A DNA stretch of 64,000 bases, taken from assembly GCA_022702545.1 (NCBI GenBank), contig JAHRBC010000007.1:186001-250000 (forward strand). The letters are read 5' to 3'. The notes under the pieces were generated by a model. It searched no databases, had not been told where the DNA came from, and was given only the letters and a program-made list of their open reading frames with translations. Source of the stretch: Phycomyces nitens (taxonomy: Eukaryota; Mucoromycota; Mucoromycetes; Mucorales; Phycomycetaceae). The translations under genes were made by a program, and so were the position numbers. Each line of letters begins with the position of its first letter. Position 1 is the first letter of the stretch. Shown here one piece after another: positions 10,341 to 19,448 of this stretch.

Positions 10341-11229
10341 AATGTCCAATGATATTGCCACTCTTCTCAAATGTATTCAAGACCTCGAATTGGCTCAGGC
10401 CAATTCCTTGATTACTCCCATTCACAATCCTCATGTTAGTGATCGTCCTACTGCTATCAATATTATGCCATACCCTGCATTGGAACAAGTATTTCCTACT
10501 ATGTTAGATGATTTCTTCCACAATCCTCTCAGTGAGAATGTGATATGTAACTCTTTGTTTATTATAAAAATAAAAAACCAACTGAAGAAACAGTTAGATA
10601 AAAATAAAGATAAAATACTATGGATTTCCTACCAAAATAGAGATTGTTGGTTATGAAAGATTTGATGAGAATACATATGAAAGTTAAGAAAGGTGAAGAA
10701 AAGAGGAAAGTTAAAAGTTGACTAAAATATATATTGTGTGTAAATTGAAATATTGGATTTGGTGATCCTGGCAATCATTGTACCAAATGGTAATACTGCG
10801 TATAACCATTTCAAATGAACAATGAACATTTTTACAACAATGCCCCCAAAATGTTAAGCACCAGTATTCTGCGCCAGTGCTTAACCTGCCTGACGTTGGT
10901 ACACTTACCCGCAAGTATGACGGCCACCTCAGTGATATCCAGTATTATTTATCTGGAATCACTCAACCAATTGACCTTTTCATCCATGGACTTGTCCAGA
11001 ACGAATCTGTGTCTCCTGCTGCCACTCTCACCTTTGCTCATACCATGCACTCACTCCTCTCCGATGTTGCTTCACACATCACCCAGTTGCATGTGGACCA
11101 AGTCTGCCGAGACTCTGGACTCACTCCTATGACTATCACCACTAGCTCCATGCCTCCTCCTGCGCCCCTCTTGGATGCTGATTCAATTATCAAACAAACC
11201 ACACTTACACACTTGCTGCTTGCCGCTAC
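10341..11229 (+). pseudogene. Fragment of a retroelement gag-like protein (possibly DIRS-like)
   Basis: Two coding blocks are visible. The first starts with ATG at 10341 and reads to about 10548 (ending N-P-L-S-E-N). The second is open from about 10826 to 11229 and contains C-P-Q-N, P-V-L-N-L-P-D-V, S-G-I-T-Q-P-I-D and an F-A-H-T-M-H-S-L-L-S-D-V-A pattern. This arrangement (LN...D..L..IQ...TRPID...LLSDIA..ITQ) resembles a protein family I associate with DIRS-like and related elements of Mucoromycota; that attribution is from memory and uncertain. The ~280-bp gap between blocks could be an insertion or an intron (a GT...AG pair at 10549-10864 keeps the frame). The second block is cut by a CACTA terminus at 11230. 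Confidence 0.45.
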
Positions 11230-11354
11230 CACTACAAAAGTCTAAGGGTATTATGTAGATAAGACTTATAAAATAAGCTACTTAATTGTATAGTTTTACT
11301 ATGCTTTTGGTAATATATAATTGCAATCCATCTTAATATATATATTTTTTGTAG
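11230..11354 (+). mobile_element. CACTA element terminus or short MITE derivative
   Basis: The sequence starts CACTACAAAAG and for about 105 bp matches the left end of the 1746-bp element at 6890 with only a few differences, then diverges. At 11345-11354 it reads TTTTTTGTAG, which resembles the right terminus but lacks the last two bases, and no 3-bp duplication is clear. It may be a 125-bp deletion derivative or a truncated left end. Confidence 0.6.
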
Positions 11355-11809
11355 AAGACAGTTTATTATCTTTACACAGTCACACTTCTTCGATCAGCAG
11401 TGCTGGGGATGACTTAATGGCCTCATATCTTATGAGATAAAATTATGTGGGAATAATATAGAAGAGCTATGTATAGGGCGGGTGATGAAAATAAAGGAAG
11501 GACTTGGAGTGGTAGGGTCTTATAGGTTATTTAGGGTATATTGGCTTGATAATCCATCTTAATATATATAAAATCCTTCAGAGATACGAATTAAAACTCA
11601 ACCTAAGTCATGTGATTTACGTCTTAAAATCTTTCAGAGATACGAATTAAGACTTAACCTAAGTCATGTGATTTACATCTTAATATACGCATCTTTCATC
11701 TCTCGGCACTAAATTCTTCAGAGATACGAATTGAAACCCAGACCAAGTCTTGATATTTATACATTTAAAAATCACAATTTGCTTCTCTTTGCTAATTTCA
11801 ATATTTAAG
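11355..11809 (+). repeat. Spacer with three degenerate copies of a ~57-85 bp repeat
   Basis: The segment TTCAGAGATACGAATT followed by a partly conserved CCTAAGTCATGTGATTTAC tail occurs at about 11577, 11633 and 11717. These sit directly upstream of the Helitron reading frame and could be part of its 5' non-coding region. The short phrase ATCCATCTTAATATATATA also occurs twice, near 11326 and 11552. Confidence 0.55.
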
Positions 11810-12599
11810 ATGAGCTTATCAACTACCCCAATTTGTGCAAGCTGCAAACAACCTGGACATTTTTGCCGTACAAGCCGGCATTGTCCTATGAATCTATGTT
11901 TTGGTCTAGAGAATAACAGACCAAGAAAACAAGCCCGATATGAGAGTGCTGACATCACAATCGAAGAGAATTCATCATCTCCTGAGATTTCTATTGAGAA
12001 TCAAGAGAATACTTCAGCCATTACTCTTCTACAAATTCCTGTAGTAGAGAATACTGATGACAATGTTGTCGACATTATTGAGAACATTATTGAGGATGTT
12101 GTTGAGGATACTGAGGAAGTTATTATGGAGGATAATAATGTAGAAGTATTTGATACCAGAGACGTTGAATTGGAAGAAACAGTTTCTGAGAACTCTGTAG
12201 AAAGCACAGTCAATACTGTAGTACTTATCTGTGGCAGTTGCCTTCAACCTGGACACAGAAGGTCAACTCATCAAAACTGTTGCAATAACAGAAGCAATTT
12301 GACAAGAACAGAAGCAGCAACTTCGCCTTTGAATGCTGCTAGAATCAATGGAAACCCAGAACCTGGAAGAATTGATCTTGGCAGGATGAATATTGCGTGT
12401 CCTTTCTGCCACTCAATGATGTGGCTTAATGAAAGAACTTCCAGGTCAACAGTTGCAAAGCCAGCATTTTCCATGTGTTGTGGATCAGGGCAATTTATTC
12501 TGCACCCGTATGAGCCTACTCCTACTGAAATTCATTCGCTTCTAACATGACAAACCCCAAAATCAAAGGCATTTATGGAAAAAATTTGTAACTACAATA

Positions 12600-12885
12600 T
12601 GTAAGGAACCTCCAATTGGTCTTGACCTTTAGACCAATCATAACTGATTCCGTCTTTAATACTCTCTGACCAATCAAACTATTGTATTCATTCCCATAGA
12701 CAGAACACTTATAACACCAATCATAATTATCTTTTATAAATAGCAGACATAAATATATTCATATAAATACCAGTAGAGCTTGATCATAGAAAGATCAAGC
12801 GAACAACTTCTTTAATAAAGGAATCTATCTACATTTCTCTGTCTGTTTTCTCTGCCCTTGCTCCTGTCCAGATCGGTTCCTGACA
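12600..12885 (+). repeat. Solo LTR, 286 bp, TSD CAATA
   Basis: The repeat starts TGTAAGGAACC and ends GGTTCCTGACA, an 11-bp inverted terminus with one mismatch. It is flanked by perfect 5-bp duplications CAATA (12595-12599 and 12886-12890). A TATA box (12735-12740) and AATAAA (12814-12819) show the LTR is on the plus strand. No internal retrotransposon sequence is present. It belongs to a different family from the 619-bp LTR and from the 380-bp LTR. Confidence 0.92.
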
Positions 12886-12894
12886 CAATATGGC

Positions 12895-13513
12895 TGTTGT
12901 AAATGAGTATTGATCACTGCTGAATCTGAGAGTAAGACTGAAGGATAAAATAATATCCTCAGCTATTCCAGTCAAACAGATCTGCCTTTATGAGATTATC
13001 CAATACACAGATCATCATACACATAATTGATTATTATTTATTATTATTATTGTTATCACCATAATATGGGATATACAGATATACACATATTTATCTAATG
13101 GCATCATCATATTCCATCTACATATTTCGTTGATTATATGAATACTTGATTGAGAGACTACAACTACAATGAATTAATAATTCTAAAAACATTACCCAAG
13201 TATCTGGGTCAGAATATTAAAATATTCCCAATAGCATAAATGCTCTTCTTTACCAAAGCTCTCTGGCTGATCTGACTGGAGAAGTATCATATCAATAGGT
13301 CTCTCTGGATCTTTCCAGAAAGACAATACTCCTGGAAGATGACTCATCGTGATAAATATTACCAAAGCATATACTGAATTATAAATCAGAAAACATATAA
13401 ATATCAGTAGTTAGTTCTGTGTAGAAAGATAACCTTTTTCTTGATAATAAACACCCTACACAAGTTCTCACGAATTCTTTCGTATCTTTCTTATTTTTAC
13501 TCTACCCACAACA
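12895..13513 (+). repeat. Solo LTR, 619 bp, TSD ATGGC (copy A)
   Basis: The ends are TGTTGT and ACAACA and the flanks are perfect duplications ATGGC (12890-12894 and 13514-13518). It is the uninterrupted sister of the LTR at 6615-8982, in opposite orientation, with only scattered substitutions. Its left duplication overlaps by one base the right duplication of the neighbouring 286-bp LTR, so the two insertion points are four bases apart. Confidence 0.92.
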
Positions 13514-14256
13514 ATGGCTTTGAGTTTCACATCCCTTGGTGTTAAAATTGATCAATCTGTTGCAAACAACAATGGCGGAGCATACAACTTTTGTATCAGT
13601 GGCAATTTGCACCACAAGATTGGCTCTCTGCTTCCTGTCGAAGATTCTGTTCCTTCCTTTGCTCAGATCTATATCTATGACACTGAAAATGAAATCAATC
13701 ATTGCCAAAATACAACAAGGGAATTAGACATTGAAGCTTTGAGTACATTGCAAACCCTTATGCATAGAGTGAACCCCTTTGTTTCTCTCTTCAAGTCTCT
13801 TGCTGCTTTATCCCAAGAAAATGGCAGAATTTGTGATCTTACGTTACGCCTAAGAGCAGAAAGCACTGACAATTCTTGCAGATATAACACACCGACTCAA
13901 TCAGAAGTAGCTGTTATTATGGATGACAACTCAAATGCAACAGGAAGAGATATTATATTACATACTCAACAAAGTCAACTTCAGAGAATTAGTGAAATTC
14001 ACCAATCGTACAATGCTTTACATTATGTTCTTATATTTCCCAAAGGAGACCATGGATGGACCATAAATTCCAAGTCAATTTCTGGTGAATCAGTGAGCAT
14101 AATGCATTGGTACAGTTTTCGCTTGATGTATCGTACAGATACACAACATCACTTGCATCTTTTTGGTCGGCTTTTTCAACAATTCATAGTTGATATGTAT
14201 GCCAAGATGGAGCAGCAAAGGCTGAATTATCTGAGACATCACCACTACGGCTAAGA

Positions 14257-14596
14257 AATCGGCAGTTATCTACCGTTTTGGTCACATAACTACCGTTTTT
14301 TTGGTGGGGCAAAACGGTGGATATGACCCTGTGTAAGGCGAATTTGGTAGTAGCTACCGTTTTTATAGTGGCGAAAATCGGCAGATAACTACCGTTTTGG
14401 TCACATAACTACCGTTTTTCTTCACTAAAAAAACGGTAGTTATCTGCCGTTTTGGTAACATTGCTACCGTTTGTTTGGTGGGGCAAAACGGTGGATATGA
14501 CCCTGTGTAAGGCGAGTTTGGTAGTAGCTACCGTTTTTTGCTAATAAAAAAACGGCAGATAACTACCGTTTTGGTAACATAACTACCGTTTTTTTA
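14257..14596. repeat. Array of CCGTTTT-containing palindromic repeats
   Basis: About 340 bp built from variants of a module with CGGCAGATAACTACCGTTTT or its near reverse complement. A longer unit (GGTGGGGCAAAACGGTGGAT... to GGTAGTAGCTACCGTTTTT) occurs twice, about 190 bp apart. It starts where the Helitron homology ends. No clear terminal inverted repeat or target duplication was resolved; the CACTACGG just before it (14243-14250) might be the end of another DNA transposon. Confidence 0.8.
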
Positions 14597-15229
14597 TCCA
14601 ACCAAAAATGCTTCTGTTATACACTATAACCTCTCTTTTATAGTACTCTATTTGATAATGGGTTCTGCTATTCTTTTACGACCATTCTTTTGAAAGAATG
14701 GTTTATTCTTTATTATAGCATGTCTTGTCTTGATTTAATTCATACTGTATTATGCGCACGATTATTATGGAAAAATACTTAAAACTAATGCTATTTAATA
14801 TTATAAAACATATATAGTACAAACCTTTGTTATAAGCTATACACGCATGATAATACTACGTTGATATACATTAGATGATCCTTAGCATTAATTCAATTGC
14901 TAAAAATACATTGTGGTTGGAAAAAGAAACAATTATGTAAATCTAGTACATTATTTCGTACTGCTTACAAGTATATATTATGCTTGTCAATTACTATACC
15001 ATGCCTCTTGTTTTAAATGATTATACTGAAAGGGATCTCCAGATATAAACACTATATGTAATAGGAGGTCAATAGAATATGTGCTGAAAAATTAGTTGAA
15101 GAAGAATATAATTATAAGACAATCATCTTACCATAGAAAATCAACTTTGGCATATTCAGATCATGAGATTCAAAACTGATTCGAATCTCATTGTAGCAAA
15201 CAGAGTAGTCAGCTCATCACATAAGAAAA
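14597..15229. other. AT-rich spacer, nothing recognised
   Basis: No coding frame, terminal repeat or RNA gene could be supported here. Confidence 0.5.
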
Positions 15230-15472
15230 GTGTATATCTTACAAAGACTAGCCTCTGATATGTATGTACTGCAAGTTGTGCTGGTGGAAGTCATGACCGA
15301 TGCGATATGGCATGCCCACTGGAATTTCATCTTTGATGACTCTCCCTCCCTGCCTGGTGTGGTGGCTGCCAAGACCTCGAGTGTTGTGTTGCGGCATGAA
15401 GCCAAGAGGACTCCTGTTTATACCATAGACCCATTGCATTATTTCTGCACACGCTTATTTTTGACTACATGA
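15230..15472 (+). pseudogene. Possible LINE ORF2 C-terminal fragment
   Basis: An 80-codon frame contains A-I-W-H-A-H-W-N-F-I-F-D-D-S-P-S-L-P, which resembles the I-W-x-x-H-W-R-F-I-F-D-D-x-P-F motif I associate with the region after the RT domain of L1-like LINE proteins in Mucoromycota. Base composition is clearly higher in GC than the flanks. There is no start context, no RT domain and no poly(A) tail next to it, so it is at best a fragment. Confidence 0.35.
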
Positions 15473-15731
15473 CTGTCCTAGCAGCCTAGCTACACTTTCT
15501 TTCGCTTTTTTTTTGAATCACCTTCATTTCTCATATTATGTGCTAGCACTTCCATCCCATTGTATGTAGTCGCACGCAAGTGTGTTGGCCATACCCAATA
15601 AATAATACGAAGAAATATATAAATTAAAATCGGGGTCATTTTTGGTGTAAACTGAACTCACTGATGGATGAATCTAAATACTGGAAAATCAATTAGAAAA
15701 AAGATTGTTCGACATTTGATATCTTCAATAT
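15473..15731. other. Spacer before the MITE, nothing recognised
   Basis: No supported feature. Confidence 0.4.
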
Positions 15732-15733
15732 TA

Positions 15734-16034
15734 GGCCTGGTCAACCGTAAAATACTGCGCTTTGTTCAAAAATTTTGGTTAGCCAATGATAGTATGATAA
15801 CCTTGCCAATTGTGAGCGCAAAAACAGCGGTTCACTACCTTTTATCGCACATTGGAACCTATCAAATTTTTGTTTTTGCATGGATAACCTATTAGAAAGA
15901 AATAATTTTTTTCTTGCATAATTTGAACAGGATTTTGCATGTTCAAATATTTTTTGAGACTTTTTGACGAACATATCCAATGATGCTTATTAAAAAAATT
16001 GAACAAAGCGCGGTATTTTACGGTTGACCAGGCC
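15734..16034. mobile_element. MITE, 301 bp, ~35-bp TIRs, TA target duplication (Tc1/mariner-like)
   Basis: The element starts GGCCTGGTCAACCGTAAAAT and its right end is the reverse complement over about 35 bp with one mismatch. It is flanked by TA dinucleotides (15732-15733 and 16035-16036), the target site of Tc1/mariner transposons. There is no coding capacity. A decayed relative lies at about 61607-61783. Confidence 0.85.
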
Positions 16035-16178
16035 TATTGTTTAATTTTAGTATTCACATAAAAGACGTAGAGGGGAAAATATAGAATGATGGATAAAAAT
16101 TTCATAAACATATTGGCCACAGAAGTAGGAAGACATAAGTGTGTGTTTATTTATTATTTATTATTATTTTTTTATTTT

Positions 16179-18053
16179 TCAGAATACACAGGCAAAAAAA
16201 ACCGAGGGGGTTGGCCGTACATGTCCCTTGTATTCTTCCCAAATCTGGTTTTTGTCGCTGTCTTTGGGCTTCAACAAAGAATTCATTATTTTTCCCTACA
16301 AAACAGTGACAACAGTTGATATCAGTAAAGCTATAGAATGTTGATATATTATACTTTAAAGGATTGCCTAAATTCTAAAGACGTGTCCATATGAGAATAC
16401 GTCTCAAAAGTCGTCAGCAAGCCAAAAGGTAGTTGTTCTTGATAGACATACACACCTTTTGTCAAATCAAGGGTCATTTGCAAAAGTATGACAGAAAGAC
16501 CTTTTGAAAAAAAAATACAGATATTTAGTTTTAAGGAAATCTACAATAAACATCTTCCAATCTTACCCTGAACCAGAATGCCAAAGGTCACGGCTTCATA
16601 GTGAGCTTTGGCATATTTTAATCTGATATGGAGTTGCCTCTTCATCACCTCCAATACCCGGATTTTGTCTTCAGTCAGAAGTTGCTGAGACACGCCAGGC
16701 TTCTTGACTTCTCCGCAACCAACTTCAATTACTTGACCACGCTGTCTGGCATGAATCAAGATATCCGGACGCAATTTGTCCTCGTCCACAACTTCTTGTT
16801 GCTTAAACACCCACGAAATGGCGTCGAACTCCATCTGCGCATCATCGTGAGAAGAGAAGAACGGCGACAAAAATGTTGATATGGATGTAACTATTAGGTT
16901 TAGCTCAGAGCCTTTGTTCTTGATACGGTCCATGCCGTGAAGAAGGTATGTTGAGGTAAGGATGTTGTTCAACGATAACTCCACAAAGTTCGAACTTGGT
17001 TCAGGCTGATTAAAGAATTTTTTGGCTAGAATAGCCCGTTTAAACTCTCTGACATTTTTGTAGACACTGTTCGGCAGGTCTACAGTAGTATCGGCCTGTT
17101 CTTCATCAGATTCGAAAATCGCAGACAATCTTAAACGATTGACTACGTCTAATGGGTGCACCGAGTTACTGAAAGCCAATGACTGGGCATCAACAACCAA
17201 TGCCGCAAGTTGGGTGTCTGCGATTTCGACCGGCGAACTAGGAATGTCGCTCCTATTAAGTTCAGGCATTCCCATTTTGCATTTGTAGCCGCAGGGAGCG
17301 TCATCAACGTCTGACAAGACATACGAAGAATCGGACAAGATAGTGGTGGGATCCTACATTCAGAACAACAAATAAATCACCAAGTGTACTTGATTGCTTG
17401 ACAATATTATCTTTTGTTGCATACATCATCATCGCTGATTATATCAGAGGTGATATAATCATCACGGGTTAAGTGCTTGCGTTGTCTCTTGTTGGATTCA
17501 CAGATTTCAGCGGACTTTTGAATACCCTCCAACTGACGTTTCTATTCGTAGTAAAAATTAGAACAGGATACAGCCAATTTTGATTGAACTTACAGCAACT
17601 CATTTGAGCAAGAAACATTGTTATTCTACATGAATTAATTAGCTTACACATATAAACCTTTCATGATGTATTTTATCTTACTGAGCCAATAATAATAGTT
17701 TGTGCTCTAGAGTTGGCGGCGACATTAACGGTAGGCATATCGTCTTGATCGCTTTAGATTGCCGTTTGTATTTCTCTCAATTCTTTGTCCTTTTTGTAAA
17801 ATTTAGTTGTATCTTTAATATCAAAAAAATAAAATCACTATACTTACTGTAAATGACATCTTTTAATCTCCCCCAATTGAATTTTCTTCTTGGGATCAGC
17901 AGATTCCATGCAACGAGAGATGTCATTGAGGTAATGTAACAGAATCGTTTTTAAAGGGCTTATACGGGTCTTTGAATGATTGACTTGAGTTTTTAAGACA
18001 TAATCTTTAAAGTCGAGGTTTTTGTTGTTTTGAAAGAAATTGTTGCCATTCAT
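16179..18053 (-). CDS. Orphan six-exon protein, 480 aa, with PD-(D/E)XK-like motif
   Basis: I do not recognise a named family. Six exons joined by GT-AG introns keep one frame: 18053-17848, 17751-17682, 17541-17425, 17353-16567, 16500-16355 and 16295-16179. The start is an ATG giving M-N-G-N-N-F-F. The N-terminal third is polar; a run of Asp and Ser (S-D-D-D-D-P-T-T) precedes a globular C-terminal half. There, L-R-P-D-I-L-I-H is followed 14 residues later by E-V-G-C-G-E-V-K-K-P, the D...ExK pattern of the PD-(D/E)XK nuclease-like fold, plus a conserved K-I-R-V-L-E-V-M-K helix. Similar proteins are, to my recollection, expanded in Mucorales genomes. Function is unknown; a nuclease or nucleic-acid-binding role is inference only. 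It sits at the border between transposon debris and the gene-rich part. Confidence 0.72.
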
Positions 18054-19448
18054 TGCTATAATGAAATAAAGGAAGCGGATTTGGACCAGTCGTAATTTTA
18101 TATATATATAAAAAAAACACCTATCCAGACCCCATTGCACTATTTCTCCTATTATATGAGATGTTGGGTGCTTGTAAACGCGCCGGTCAGCCTTTTGTTA
18201 CACGGGAGAAGGTTCAAACAGGACCAACTTCACGTTTGAGGAGAGTGTGATTAAAAGGTTTGGTAAGTTGTCAAAATATTCTCCTACATAAAAAAGAAAG
18301 TCACCATCTTTGACTTATTTCAAATTATTTCCAAAAAAAAAATACAATTTTTTGTGAAAAATTGAAAGTACATCTTCTTGCCAACTGTTTTGTCAGTTTT
18401 GGTGGCTTTTTTTGGTAATATAACAGTATAGAGTATATTTAAGAGATGTATTAACAAAAAATATACAATTATTATTTACAAAAGCTTTTATTATATACTC
18501 TTATAATGTTATAAACTTGTATCAATTGGTATTTGGCTTAAGGAACCAAAAAAGCGATATTTTGATTTATTCTAAAAAGGCAAGTTTAATTTTATTGTTA
18601 CACAAACGCCCTATTAAGGTAATTTGTTTTTGTCAAGTCAAACTTGAACGATTTTTTTTTTGATTATTTACCCAAACCCTCTATTATTATAAACTTTTTG
18701 GGATGGGAATAAGTATATAGGAGAGTTGTAATCAATTGAATATTGTCCTTTATTTCATGCTATTTATCTTGCTCTTATATTGTTTCTATCCTGTGCTTTA
18801 CATCGTTGTTTTACCATTTACCAAGGTCTACTAAATCTTTTTCGTTTTCTACTAGACATTATTAGTTCTACACTAATTGTCTTTAGTTTTGCTGTTATTG
18901 TAATATTGGGCTGAAATCCAGTAGAATTATGTTTGGAGTGATGGAGCGAGGGGGTTTAAGGTAACTTATCAAGGTAGCGGGAGAGGGGAGGGCAATAGCT
19001 CTCTCTCTCTCTCTCTCCAAGATCTGGTAGGGTCGCGTGTAGTAAGGCTTGGGGGATTTTATTTTCACTCTCACATTGCGTGTAACTATGGTGTAACATT
19101 TGTTGTTTTTCGCTTTATCAGTACAAAGGTTAGCAACTTGAGGATTCTTGTTTTGGTAAACAAATGCCTACTATATTTAGTATTTTAGCTACCATAATAA
19201 ACAATTTAATTACTAAATTAATCTACTGGTTTATGCCTTCCTTTTTAGGCAACCGTCAAAGATGTGGTTGAGAGCGTCTCAAAAAGATAAAGTCGAAATG
19301 AATCCAGTCATTCTACTGTATAAATCTCAAGGAATAAAAATTGGTGTTGTTTATATAAAGAGTGTAGTCTTGTACTAATCTACAAAGAGATATTCTATTT
19401 TAAACACAAATTCTGGTCTAGTTATTGTCTATATTAGATCATTTATAT
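18054..19448. other. 1.4-kb intergenic region, no gene seen
   Basis: AT-rich DNA between the start of the orphan gene and the stop of the GDE1-like gene. It contains a (CT)n run at about 19000-19018. A stretch at 18175-18235 has a tRNA-like T-loop phrase but does not fold as a tRNA. No coding frame is convincing. Confidence 0.5.

Larger units (their letters stand above)
11810..14254 (+). pseudogene. Helitron Rep/helicase N-terminal region, broken by two solo LTRs and a TGA
   Basis: The ATG at 11810 opens a protein with two zinc-knuckle-like Cys/His clusters (C-x2-C-x4-H-x6-H-C near residues 10-26 and C-G-S-C...H...H...C), an acidic middle and a C-P-F-C-H-S-M-M-W-L-N-E-R-T-S motif typical of Helitron proteins. 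TGA at 12548-12550 stops the frame; the same frame then continues through 12599, is cut by two LTRs, and resumes at 13514 with M-A-L-S-F-T-S-L-G-V, the start of the Helitron_like_N domain (L-L-P-V-E-D, Q-I-Y-I-Y-D, H-Y-V-L-I-F-P-K-G-D-H-G-W, Q-Q-F-I-V-D-M-Y-A). It ends abruptly after L-N-Y-L-R-H at about 14243, where repeat DNA begins, so the Rep catalytic and helicase domains are missing. The ATG at 13514 is not a real start. Confidence 0.82.

Noticed and set aside
13514..14254. Independent 246-aa gene starting at ATG 13514
   Set aside because: The start codon is part of a target-site duplication and the frame is the middle of a broken Helitron protein.
17594..17626. Extra exon of the orphan gene between 17541 and 17682
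   Set aside because: Its length would shift the frame; direct joining of 17682 to 17541 keeps it.
18160..18240. Possible tRNA (GGTTCAAAC box near 18214)
   Set aside because: The T-stem bases do not pair, and no acceptor stem or D-arm could be found.
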